Assembly: GCF_030445035.2 (NCBI RefSeq)
Contig: NC_080704.1
Coordinates: 27,198,499-27,262,498, forward strand
DNA length: 64,000 nt
Reading direction: 5' to 3'
From: Dasypus novemcinctus
Lineage: Eukaryota > Chordata > Mammalia > Cingulata > Dasypodidae
Of this stretch, positions 10,087 through 19,836 are shown one piece after another (within the stretch, counting starts at the first letter, position 1; each line of letters starts with the position of its first letter). The position numbers and the translations under genes are program-made. Below the pieces are notes generated by a model. The model searched no databases and was not told where the DNA came from. It worked only from the letters and a program-made list of their open reading frames with translations.

Positions 10087-11325
10087 GTAAAAGTGATCCT
10101 TCATTGGGGTTACAATACTAGGGGCTTTCTGTAAACATTCACATTCTACCAAATAGCTTGCTAAAGATAATAATAGGACTTAGGGGAAAAATAGGGTTGG
10201 GACAGACCACTCAAAACGTACGCAACTTCATGAACAGGGCACTAACAGAAAGAACAATTGGTACCTGGGGAGATAACTTGGCCCACCAGACAGGCAGTTC
10301 AATATGGCTAATATGAAAAAATGTACAATAGAGTGGAAATGCTGACAACTCTAATTGGAGCAGGTAGTGGGCACCGAGACAATGCAGACGAAGTGGAGTC
10401 CTGGGCCATGTGGTTACCTTTTAAGTGGACATGCCAAGAACCAAGAGCCACCCACGGTGGAGTGTGTGGGGGGGTGATCCTCTGGGGAGAAAACCATAGG
10501 TGCAGGTGCTATTTTTATTTTTGTAAATACAATTTTAAAAAGGCTCCCGTTACCCATACAACATGGAGCTGAGAGCTTTTTCCTTTTCTGCTGAAGGTTA
10601 TAATTCCGCTCTTGCTATTCTGTCTCCCCTTGCCTAGGATAAATTACATATGAGTTAGACTGATATTATTCCCTTCTTTACCAATAGCATATGAGCCAAT
10701 TCACATTATAGAAAGGCACACTGAAGTAAAATAGACTGTATTATGATCTGAAATAACATGGACAGAAAATGACTGCTCCAATTATATTCTCTTTTTTTTC
10801 TCATTACCAAGTCTCACCTAACCCATCTTATTTACAATTTATGCTTTCTTTTTTAAGAAAAAGAAAAATAATAAGATTGAGGAGGACCTGTTGGTAATTT
10901 ATTTTCACACTCTCATATTTGAAATGAAAAATACTCCCTTAGTACATGAAGAGGGCACTGATGACCCACTGTGAGACAAACACACTGGGTTTTTTTTTCC
11001 AAGAGTAGAAATGAGTAGTGCTGACCCAATAACAAAACTTAGCCCATTTATTTTATGATCAGATGGCCTCATTTGGGGCATAGTCTGTCATCATGAAATA
11101 GATTTTCTCTAAGTCATCCATATAAGGACTGAATATATAACTAAACCCTATCACCACCAAGGTCAAATATGTAATTTTCTCTGCCACCATATGTAACCCC
11201 TGGCTCCCTGCTGTTTGGATTCATGCTAATGATTATCCAAGAATGAGTCACTTAAGAGCCAAATGAGTAGCCACATTCTAAATCAATTGAAGAGGAAAAA
11301 GTGCTTTCATAAAGGCTTCTTTGAA
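10087..11325. other. Intronic sequence, nothing recognised
   Basis: No exon, SINE or L1 piece stands out. A short open frame at 10321-10572 lacks splice sites or family resemblance and is probably chance. The stretch is moderately A+T-rich. Confidence 0.5.
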
Positions 11326-11329
11326 TGCA

Positions 11330-11740
11330 GTCTTAGTTTGGGATCTCCCAGTAGAAAACCCTGAGATAAGAATTCACATGCAAGCAGTTTATCTAGTAGA
11401 TGATTCCAGGAAACAGTGATGGGCACTCGAGAAGTGAAAAAGGGAAGAGAAGGCAGTCCAATCGGGGTGTGTTATCAAGCAAGTTAAAGCTGGGTAATGG
11501 GAGCTTAATCCTTCCTGGGAATGCCAGAGGTGGTATAGAACATACAACTCAGAGTTATCCCTGCAACAGGCAAGGGAGTATTTATACACCAGCACTCATA
11601 AGTCATCGGGTAAGGGTTGCTTAGGAGGGGAGGCATTCATTCTCAGGCACTTTTGGCCTTCCTTGCACACGGGCTCTTGTTTTCAAAGAAAGCTCTCAGG
11701 CTGAGTGAGGCAGATCCTGGCAGTTGGAATTTGGGCCTGT
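11330..11740 (-). mobile_element. ERVL LTR-like remnant, antisense
   Basis: The start (TTTGGGATCTCCCAGTAGAA, then CCTGAGATAAGAATTCAC and AGTTTATCTAGTAG) resembles the reverse complement of the 3' part of LTR16/LTR33-type ERVL LTRs. Their sense 3' end carries a TCTGCTTCTGGG-like motif, seen in the plus orientation at about 27320. Old, with no visible internal region. Confidence 0.45.
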
Positions 11741-12056
11741 GTGCCCTGCAATGGTAAGGCCAAGGGCATGGAACCAACACTAATAAAAGCAGCTTGTGTT
11801 TTCAGCCATTATGAAATGTAAATACTTTTTTGTATTAGTATATGGTTTCTTAAACAGATTCACATGGCTAGAGTACAGTATTTTCCAGGAAAGCTGATTT
11901 AAAATTGATATCAGATGTTATAATTTTCATCATCATAATTATCAACATCATCATCATCTATACACCTTCATAAGTGACAGATAAAGAATTATGTTAATGG
12001 TGGTATTAACTGTTCAAGGAGCATGATTTGTACAACCTACTTTCAAATATTTAGAG

Positions 12057-12098
12057 AGAAGGAGGAGGGGAGGAAGGAAGGAAGGAAGCAAGGAAGGG
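12057..12098. repeat. GGAA-rich simple repeat
   Basis: Imperfect (GGAA/GGAGG)n run. It lies in the intron between exons B and C. Confidence 0.85.
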
Positions 12099-12434
12099 CA
12101 AATGTGGCAAAATATGAAAAGGTAGATCTGGGAGGGGTATGTTGGAGTTCTCTGTGTGAGTTTTATATTTGCAGCTGCCCTGTAAGTTTGAAATTATTTC
12201 AAAATAAAAAGTTTTTTAAAACAGAATAAATGAACACGTTAGAAAAAACAAACTATGCCAAGTAACTCAAGCAAAAATTATAACTTTGGCCTAAAAACTT
12301 ACAAGCATTGTTGCTCCCAGTACTGAGGTCTGTGATGTATTTTTTAGAGAATGCTTTAATAAAATTTAGAACTTGCCTTACATGTAAATTTTATTTTATG
12401 TGATTTTTCTGTCTATAATACAAAAATTTTCTAG

Positions 12435-12597
12435 GTGCCCTTCACCCTCCTCAAGCATCTCACCTTTATATCGGTCCTACAAACAGAAAAGTCAGATTAA
12501 ACATCTGGGTCGTCGATCCAAGAAAGCTCTTCTGAAAGTTGAAAAAATGAGAAAAGCTTATAAGACGAGTAAAGAAAAAAATGCTTCTGTGATGACA
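12435..12597 (+). CDS. Coding exon C of the unidentified gene
   Basis: A 163-base exon: the acceptor is ...ATTTTCTAG, the first base completes the split Arg codon from exon B, then 54 codons follow to the donor ACA|GTAAGT. The protein part is Ser/Pro-rich at first (CPSPSSSISPLYRSY) and then strongly basic (KQKSQIKHLGRRSKKALLK and EKMRKAYKTSKEK), which resembles a nuclear-localisation or nucleic-acid-binding tail. That is inference from composition only. Confidence 0.8.
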
Positions 12598-13180
12598 GTA
12601 AGTTTAACTTGTACTGAAATCATTGCTTTGGAAAATATTCAAACTTACAGCCTGTAAGTACAATAGCTGAGCAATTCTACTTCCATAAGTAGAATCTTCC
12701 TAATCTACAGGTTTAAGGATAAAACACCTTTATATATTCCTTGGATAGTATAAAGCTACTTTCATCTTGGTAACATATTTTTAAAATTCTTTAACAATGT
12801 TATTAACTATTCTGATAAATACCAGCTGCTTTGGCTCCACATCAGCATGATTTGGCAAAAAACAAACAACAAAAAATCACTATTGTCTCCATTATGTTGA
12901 CACTGTTAGTTCAGCCCAACTGATGGTCTTTTCTCAAATAGAAGTAATTTCTATTAACTTATTAAAAGCTATACTATGTAAAGTCTGCCTCAGTCTACTT
13001 CTACATTGTAAGAATATTTACAATGAGCAGTATTCATGAATTGCTTTGTAATTGTAAAAAATAAATATGCTATAAATTGGGGGAAGGGGATGAACCTAAG
13101 TATAAACAGTGAAGCATCAAAACAATGAAGTAATAACCAAATATAAAACATTCTCTGCTCTTATCTATAATTCTACGTAG

Positions 13181-13354
13181 GAGCCACAAACAGACATACC
13201 AAGTACGAAGCAAGAGACGATTGTCGTCTCCACCACAAACTTTGACATTGTGAAAGTTCAAGAACTCACGTCAGATGATGAAATGGAAAAAGAACAAAAG
13301 GAATTATTTGCCTGGTCTCAAGAGTTATGTATGAATAATGCTCCATCCTTTTAA
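13181..13354 (+). CDS. Terminal coding exon D with stop codon
   Basis: Begins after TAATTCTACGTAG in phase 0, matching exon C, and runs 57 codons to TAA at 13352-13354. The encoded tail has an acidic stretch (LTSDDEMEKEQKELF) and ends ELCMNNAPSF. Together exons A to D give 232 residues of the carboxyl end with no internal stop, four consistent splice phases and good splice sites. That makes a functional gene far likelier than chance. The serines next to the acidic cluster suit casein-kinase-2-type sites (inference). Confidence 0.8.
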   Translation, partial: EPQTDIPSTKQETIVVSTTNFDIVKVQELTSDDEMEKEQKELFAWSQELCMNNAPSF

Positions 13355-13434
13355 TGTCTAGCTAATTGACAAAATAATGTTATTTAACAATCTGCTTGTC
13401 TGTCTATAAGTGATCACTATGAATATTAAAGGGA

Positions 13435-13440
13435 AATAAA
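13435..13440 (+). promoter_or_regulatory. Candidate polyadenylation signal AATAAA
   Basis: The first AATAAA lies 81 bases after the stop codon of exon D. A second AATAAA at 13548-13553 could give a slightly longer 3'UTR. Which is used cannot be told from the sequence. Confidence 0.5.
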
Positions 13441-13774
13441 ACATAAACAAGCCCTCAGTAAGCTTTCTTAACCAAATGTGTGACAGATTTTAAGTCCTTT
13501 GTGTATTACCATAGGTGCAAATATTTTTTACTAACAATTTCAATCTGAATAAATTACTTTGATTAGATGCCCTAGAACTAGTGGTAGACAATATTGTTGA
13601 AGAAATGATGAGTAAATCAGTTCCTGGAACTTTTATTACATTTTAATTTTCTTTCATTTTTTAAAATATCTGAACAGGCCATGCTTAGCATAAATATTAG
13701 AATTCACGGAATAAAAGACTGCTTTTGAGTCAGCCTCCAGTGATGTTTTTTTTTAGCTACATGTTATTTTTACA

Positions 13775-13897
13775 GAACAGCTTTTGAATGACCTATTCTG
13801 AATATAATAAAAATAATAATTTGTTGCTACGGTAGGAACAGCTTGTGAATGACCTATTCGGAATTATAAAAAAAATAATGAATTTGTTGCTAGAGTC
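13775..13897. repeat. Tandem duplication of ~61 bp
   Basis: GAACAGCTTTTGAATGACC at 13775 recurs as GAACAGCTTGTGAATGACC at 13836, each followed by an A+T stretch and TTTGTTGCTA. The copies differ at several positions, so the duplication is not recent. It lies downstream of the gene. Confidence 0.9.
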
Positions 13898-14419
13898 AGA
13901 GTGACATAGCATACCTAATCATTATTTAGCATTGTAAGCACCTGGGGCAGAACGTTTCATCTGCTTTAATGTTGTACTTTGGATATTTTTCAAGTATGAA
14001 TATTGTTTGGAGTAATATTTATTAATTTCTTTTTGAATTGATAAATTCTCATTCCTGATATAGAGCAAATTATTACTATTTGCTATGATCCAAACTATTG
14101 GACCATATCAACCCTTACCAAAGGCTCTGTTGATTAATCTAAATGCACTTATTTATTGGACTTTTAAAATGCGATCTTCGATACTGCTTACCATTTAAAA
14201 TGTGTAGATTGATTGCTCATTTAACTCAGGCAAAGCAGCCTGTAAAAGAACCTCATCCTTTGTTAAAATATTTTCTTAATTGATAATGAATATTGGAGTA
14301 AATGTGTCTGATTCCCACTAGAATGTATTTAACATAAATGTGGGAGAAGCAGAGGGATGGCAGTGTGAAAAGGACTCAGCTCAATGCTGATGGCTTTGAA
14401 TATGGAGGAAGGGGCCTAC
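13898..14419. other. Intergenic A+T-rich sequence
   Basis: No gene, RNA gene or repeat that I can recognise. Confidence 0.5.
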
Positions 14420-14596
14420 AAGTCAAGAAATGCAGGCAAAAATTGGTAAAAAGGATATGTGTTAATATTTGGAAATGAATAGAAGAGGGGCAAGCCCAAC
14501 ATAATGCCTGTAACTAGCAGTACTATTATGTGGGCATGTTTAAAGGGAAAGTCTAAGGCTACATATATTACCAAAAGGAAAGATAAAAAATTTAAC

Positions 14597-14770
14597 ATGG
14601 GGAAACAGATGTGGCTCAACCAGTTGGACACCTGCCTACCACATGGGAGGTCCCGGGTTCAGATTCTGGTGCTTCCTAAAGAAGATGAGCAGATGCCACA
14701 CCACCGCAACCAGCTAGATGCCACACCACCACAATAAGCAAATACCACAAGCCAAGCAGATGCCTTAGCC
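14597..14770 (+). mobile_element. tRNA-derived SINE in the L1
   Basis: The head GGGGAAACAGATGTGGCTCA with B box GGTTCAGATTC lies near 14597-14665. The body is GATGAGCAGATGCCACACC-type repeats. It abuts a second SINE at 14774. Confidence 0.85.
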
Positions 14771-14773
14771 CAT

Positions 14774-14940
14774 GGGGAGTGGATGTGGCTCAGGCCGTTG
14801 GGCACTTGTCTCCCATGTGGGAGGTCCCATGTTCAGTTTCCAGTGCCTCCTGGAGAAGGTGAGCAAACAATGAACAGATGGATGAAAGATCCATCTGGGG
14901 GCAGGGGGAGGATAAATTTTAAAAATAAATTTTAAAAAAT
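14774..14940 (+). mobile_element. tRNA-derived SINE, second of a pair
   Basis: The head GGGGAGTGGATGTGGCTCAG is followed by a B-box region and an A-rich tail (TTTTAAAAATAAATTTT). The L1 3'UTR resumes at about 14941 with a repeat of the TTAACATGG/GGAACATGG flank. Confidence 0.85.
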
Positions 14941-15629
14941 GGAACATGGAATTATATACATTGTAAAACCACACATGAAATATGAATATCAGTAAAATTG
15001 AATATATAAGACTTTTTATTTGAAATTGAACAAATGTATGTTAACACTGCAAGATGTTAATATCAGATCAAAAAAACCACATTATGTTAAATGAAAGAAA
15101 CTAGACCCAAAGTACTACATATCGTATGATTCCATTTATATAAGATGTAAATATAAATCAATGTATAAAGATGAAGTTAGATTAGTGGCAATGTAGGGCT
15201 GGGGAAGAACTGCTAAGGGGTGTGGAGTTTTTCTTTTTGGAGTAGTGGAATTATTCTAAAATTATTTGTGGTGATGAATGCACAACATTGTGATTGTACT
15301 AAAAGCCCCTGACTATATACTTTGGATAGATCATATGGTATGTGAATATATATCAATAAAACTGCTTAATAAACAAATAAGTAATTGTGCAAGAATAGCC
15401 AGAAATAGCAGCTATGTACAGCAGGGGAAGCATAGAGAGATGGAGGGGTGAAGAATTTCCTTGTTAGTTTGTGTTTATTATTATTGAAATAATGAAAATG
15501 CTCTAAGGATGATTGAGGTGATGAATGCACAGCTATGTGATTATACCAAATACCATTGATTGTACACTTTGGATGGATTTATGCTTTATTAATATGTATC
15601 AATAAAATTGACTTGTTTAAAAAAAAATG

Positions 15630-15765
15630 CAGGCAGGCCCTAGAAGCAGATTCTCCCTGAGCACCTGCAGAAGGAACCAGTCCTGAGGACGCCTTGATTT
15701 TAGCCCCAGGAGATCTTCCTGGACTTCTGACCTCCAGAACTATGAGAAAACCTGAGGCTCAGAGG
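15630..15765 (+). mobile_element. MLT1-like (MaLR) LTR fragment
   Basis: CCTAGAAGCAGATTCTCCCT, then CACCTGCAGAAGGAACCAG, TTGATTTTAGCCCCAGGAG and CTGACCTCCAGAACTATGAG follow the order of the 3' part of MLT1 LTRs. Confidence 0.7.
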
Positions 15766-16250
15766 CAAACTCACTGCTAAAGGATGCACAGCCCTGAGGA
15801 CAGTCTGGCTCCAGGACCCAGGCTTTCAGTCACCCTGGCTAAGCAGAGCAAATTTGGACACAGGAGACAGAGAGCATGTGACAGAGGCAGAGACTGAGTG
15901 GTGGCTGCCAGCGAGCCACCACCAGAACCCCACAGACTCAGGAAATAGCCCGCGCCTGCCCACACCTTTAGACCTTTAGCCTCCAAAACTTGTCTCAGGA
16001 ATTGGTCATTGGCACACATCGGGCGGAGAAGCCCCCACTTTTGCTCAGTAACAATTTGGCGACTGGTGGGACTAAAGTCCTGAGAATGAGGAGTTTCAAC
16101 TGCCTGAAATTCCGGAGCCCCGGCAGGACAGTTTGTTTTTTCAGAGACTTGAAGCCTCCAGATTGTCCCTATCCCAGCTAAGCCCTGAAGCCCAGCGGCA
16201 CTACTTTCTCCTGGAACAACAACCAGTTCCATTCTTCTACCCCATAATGT
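15766..16250. other. G+C-richer unassigned block
   Basis: Contains a chance minus-strand open frame of 164 codons (15777-16271) without splice sites or family resemblance. It may be internal or flanking sequence of the LTR-like block that follows. Confidence 0.35.
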
Positions 16251-16254
16251 CGGC

Positions 16255-16690
16255 GCCCTTTTCACATGCATAAATTAGAACAGTCCCTCAAGATCGAGGA
16301 AATGAACAAACAAGAGGGAGGAGTTGTAACCCAGAGTTAAGAATTAACAAATGATTATGATTATTGAATCTTTATATAGATGCTTTTCTTTCTAGTGTAT
16401 TATAGAATAGCCAAAAGTTAATACCTGAAATTACTAAAACTCATTGAAGTAGTCCCAGCCCTTGTTTATACATACTATTGTGATGGTTTTTCTAGCCTAG
16501 TCTCAGCCCTTGTTTATACTCGCTATTGTCATGGTAACCACTCCACCTTCCCTTGTTCGAATCCATAAAAACCCTAAATTCCTTAGACTTGGGGAGACAG
16601 ATTTTAGGCCCATAGACCATCTGATCTCCTGCTTTGCACTTAGCAGTAAACTCTCTTTGGGGGAGAAAAACAACATAAATGTACACTATT
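16255..16690 (+). mobile_element. Solo-LTR-like block
   Basis: Retroviral LTR-like layout: GAGGGAGGAGTTGTAACCC near the start, then two related motifs (CAGCCCTTGTTTATACATAC at about 16457 and CAGCCCTTGTTTATACTCGC at about 16505). A CATAAAAACCC promoter-like motif and CTTAGCAGTAAACTCTCTTT, which resembles the end of R, follow. No coding region is attached, and class and boundaries are uncertain. Confidence 0.45.
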
Positions 16691-16699
16691 TAGTATTAA

Positions 16700-17235
16700 T
16701 GCATCCTCATATGATAGCCAAAAAGAATAGGTGATCCCTTTGTTTTCAGAGCTTGTACTAGACACTGGTTGAATATAAAAACATGTATTTCTCCTCATGA
16801 GTCACACATATTCCATCCTCAAATGGCGAAACAGTCCCTCATCCAATCAAACGCCTTTCAAGCTCAGTCCACCCTTAATACATGCAATAACAAAGCTAAG
16901 TAACTTTTTAGGTAACAGGATGGAGGGCATGGACAAAGGAACAACACACTCTTAATGTTTAAGGGCACCCACTTCTGTCTCAGTGGCTAGAACCTTGTCC
17001 CATTGCAACACCTAGCTACAAAGGACAGTTTGGGGCAGTTATGTAACGAACGAAAATTCTATTATTATAAAAGAAAGGTATAGTGGATGTTAAGGCACGG
17101 TTAGTGTCTGCTGCCACACGGAGATTATGTCTTCCACTCGTTCTTTTGACTTACATTAAACATTAAACCAAATCACAGAAAATCCTTTTAAAAGTAAAAT
17201 TATAAATAATCCCATCACCATAATATAACAACTAT
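16700..17235. other. Unassigned intergenic sequence
   Basis: No gene or recognisable repeat. Confidence 0.5.
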
Positions 17236-17439
17236 TTCATTTGCATATACTTTTCCAATTTGTCTAAATGTACACATTTTTCACATGGTTGAAATCATGG
17301 GTGACATGGATTTTTAAATTTCACTTTTATCTGTTAAATAACTTTAAACATACTCCATTTTTAAATAATTATTTTTGATGGTAACCCATTGGGTTGATGA
17401 AGCATAATTTACTTAAAGGTATCCATATTATTGAATATT

Positions 17440-17810
17440 TGAGTTGTTTCTAACTTGTTGAGACTTGTTCTGTAGCCAAGTACATGGTCAATCAGTTTTC
17501 ATAAATGTTTCTTACACAATTAAGAAAAATGTGTATTCTCTATAGTTAGGTATAAGGTTCTACATATGTCCTTTAGATCAAGATTGTTAATTGCATTCTT
17601 TATATTTTCTATATGCTACTCATTTTTGGTCTGTTTACTGAGAAAGGTATGTTTAAATTTCCTACTCTCTATTTTTTGCTTCTTAGGATTTTCTTTCTTA
17701 GAAGAGTAACTATGCCTTTTAAAAGATGTTTTTGTATTTTATCTAGGAAGTCTATGGTTTTTGTAGTGGAAGGATTTTTTTGGAATAAAACTAGTCTACC
17801 ATTTTCTCAT
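17440..17810 (-). mobile_element. Old L1 ORF2 fragment, antisense
   Basis: The order of words (CTTGTTCTGTAGCCAAGTA, TCTATAGTTAGGTATAAGG, TCAAGATTGTTAATTGC, GGTCTGTTTACTGAGAAAGG) is that of antisense L1 ORF2. Heavily decayed. Confidence 0.55.
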
Positions 17811-17999
17811 AAGTGAAAGTTCACACTATCATTACATTCTGTTAAACTATATCCTTAGGAAAAAATCTTGAGAATGATACTACTTATTAAATTTGAAATT
17901 TTAAACATTTTTATAGCCACTCGTACGCATTGTCATTGCTTTCCAACTGTTTGTTCTTTGGAGTGGTGAGTATTATATTGGTATTTGTTTATCCACTTC

Positions 18000-18130
18000 A
18001 TGGTGGCAGAGTGGCAGAGTATGGCCTTTGGATCAGCCAAATCTGGGTCTCCCTCTGCCTCTATCATTCCCTTCATCCCTCCAATCTTTACCTATATGGA
18101 GATTAGAGAAATTCTTTCCCTTCAAAGTTT
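18000..18130 (+). repeat. MIR SINE, 5' part
   Basis: GGTGGCAGAGTGGCAGAGTA, then GGCCTTTGGATCAGCC and AATCTGGGTCTCCCTCTGCC match the MIR tRNA-like head. Confidence 0.6.
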
Positions 18131-18361
18131 TGTTGTTGTTTGAGGTAGGAGGGAGTTAAGAGAGAAGAAGCCATTTGAGGGAGAGAGAATGAAGATACAT
18201 GTAGGAGAAGTTCTGGCTAAAAATGGTGACTTGAACATCTGTTTTAATCTCTGCCCTATCCTCAAACCCCCATTAAAATAACAGTAAAGAAATGTTTTGA
18301 AGGCATAAGCTTTCAATGATAAAGTGATATCAGAGAAAACAGCAAAAATTTGGCAGTTTGA

Positions 18362-19763
18362 GTGGTGCTCTGCCGCGGTCCCTAGGGGAGCAGCGACAGT
18401 CTCCCAGGTACAGCGGCGGGGACCTGGAGGGAGTGAGGGTTCAACAGTGAGCCCCTGATGCTAATGACTATGCTTGTGAGCTGATAAACCCAAAATAAGA
18501 ACAAGGCCTAGAGCAACATTGTGCCTGGGAATTTCCTCCTGTCAGCCTTCATGTTACTCAAATGTGGCCAGTCTCGAAGCCAAACTCAGCATGTAAATGC
18601 AATGCCTTCCCTCCAGCGTGGGACATGACACCCGGGGACGAGCCTCCCTGGCAACGAGGGACCACTATCAAATACCAACTGATGATGCAACTGGAAAAGG
18701 ACCTTATACGGAAGGTTCAATGCGGATCAGCAGAATATCCATGTCTACATAAAATAACATGACTTTAAAATGCTGTTTGACCTAAAGTAAGGGGGAAATG
18801 GAAAGGAGAAATGAGTTTATATGGCTACGAGTTTCTAAAAAAGAGTCTGGAGACTGGCAGAAGGATTGCCCTCATGCACAACTGAGCAGAGTCAGAGAGA
18901 CAGATAAAGCAGATACAACCCCCAGATATTCGTTCCTTTGAAGGCTAAAGAGACCCATGAGAGTTATGGCCATGGCCGATGGGGTTAACTACCAGGGCAG
19001 ATGGCCCCTCTTTGGAAATGGTGTTTATGTGTGATGAATCTGGACTCAGATGGGATCTCCCTTCATAAGACTTTCATGCTAATGTGCTGGAGGTGCAGTT
19101 AACGTTGGGATTTAAGATATATTTAGGGGATTTGAATCTCTGGACTGACAAGGTGATAGCCAGGTCCTGAACCTCAACAGACTCCAGCACCTACAATCTG
19201 ATTTATTGGACTTACCACACTCAGCTAAGATGGAGTTGAAGAAGGACAATCACCACACCATGGAGCCTAGAGTGATTACAACTGAAAATGGGAGGATTGC
19301 ATCCAGCATCCATGTGGAATTTGAGCCTCCTCTTGACATAGAGGTGCAATGGACACAACCAATCCAATGTCCACATAGAAGAGGTGGTATTGGATTGAGA
19401 AAAGTGGACATGGTGGACGATGGGTATGGGGAAAGGCAGGAAGAGATGAGAGGTGGAGGTGTCTTTGGGACATGGAGCTGCCCTGGATGGTGCTTCAGAG
19501 GCAATCACCGGACATTGTAAATCCTCACAGGGCCCACTGGATGGAATGGAGGAGAGTATGGGCCATGATGTGGACCATTGACTATGAGGTGCAGAGGTGC
19601 CCAAAGATGTACTTATCAAATCCAATGGATGTGTCATGACGATGAGAATGAGTGTTGTTGGGGGGGGAGAGGGGGGGGTGGGGGAGCGGGGTTGAATGGG
19701 ACCTCACATATATATTTTTGAAGTAATATTATTACAAAGTCAATAAAAAAAAAAACTTAAAAA
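18362..19763 (+). mobile_element. Non-autonomous ~1.4-kb retroposon, longest copy (copy 1)
   Basis: Flanked by a perfect 18-bp direct repeat, AAAAATTTGGCAGTTTGA, at 18344-18361 and 19764-19781. The body starts GTGGTGCTCTGCCGCGGTCC with a G+C-rich ~90-bp head and ends in TCAATAAAAAA plus an A-rich tail. The duplication, the A-tail and the lack of terminal repeats are those of an L1-mobilised retroposon. No reverse transcriptase is encoded, so it must be non-autonomous. The head reads CAGGTACAGCGGCGGGGACC, and the middle carries GACACCCGGGGACGAGCC. A G-rich run (about 19660-19695) precedes the tail. Five further copies in the window share parts of the same 1.4 kb. I cannot name the family. Confidence 0.9.
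19206..19520 (+). CDS. 104-codon open frame inside retroposon copy 1
   Basis: Starts ATG (MDLPHSAKMELKK) and ends after WCFRGNHRTL. The second subfamily-A copy has the same frame with the same length at 37933-38247. No known domain is recognised. It may be chance conservation between young copies rather than a used gene; upstream ATGs exist in the same transcript. Confidence here refers to its being a real protein. Confidence 0.15.
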   Translation: MDLPHSAKMELKKDNHHTMEPRVITTENGRIASSIHVEFEPPLDIEVQWTQPIQCPHRRGGIGLRKVDMVDDGYGERQEEMRGGGVFGTWSCPGWCFRGNHRTL

Positions 19764-19836
19764 AAAAATTTGGCAGTTTGAAAGCTTGTGAATGAGTGGT
19801 GGTTGATTTAGGAGCTCTGAATCTTAAACTGGTCTT

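Larger units (their letters stand above)
14442..15626 (+). mobile_element. 5'-truncated L1 (3'UTR type B) with TSD
   Basis: Matches 50950-51889 along its whole length (AATATTTGGAAATGAATAGA, ATTTATATAAGATGTAAATA, TATCAATAAAATTGACTTG) and ends in poly(A). AAATGCAGGCA flanks it on the left (about 14430-14441) and right (about 15626-15637), a target-site duplication. It is interrupted by SINE sequence at 14597-14940. No ORF2 coding remains. Confidence 0.85.

Noticed and set aside
9554..10090. 178-codon frame read as one exon from the SINE into the coding exon
   Set aside because: The first 90 codons are antisense SINE and its repeats. The acceptor at 9856 and the phase match with exon A show that the exon proper starts at 9857. 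Exonisation is kept only as a possibility in the findings.
12400..12657. Start codon at 12400 for a separate small protein
   Set aside because: The ATG lies in the intron upstream of the acceptor at 12434; the frame is shared with exon C, which is explained better as an internal exon.
15777..16271. 164-codon minus-strand frame as a gene
   Set aside because: No recognisable domain, no splice sites, and it lies in a G+C-richer LTR-flanking block where long frames arise by chance.
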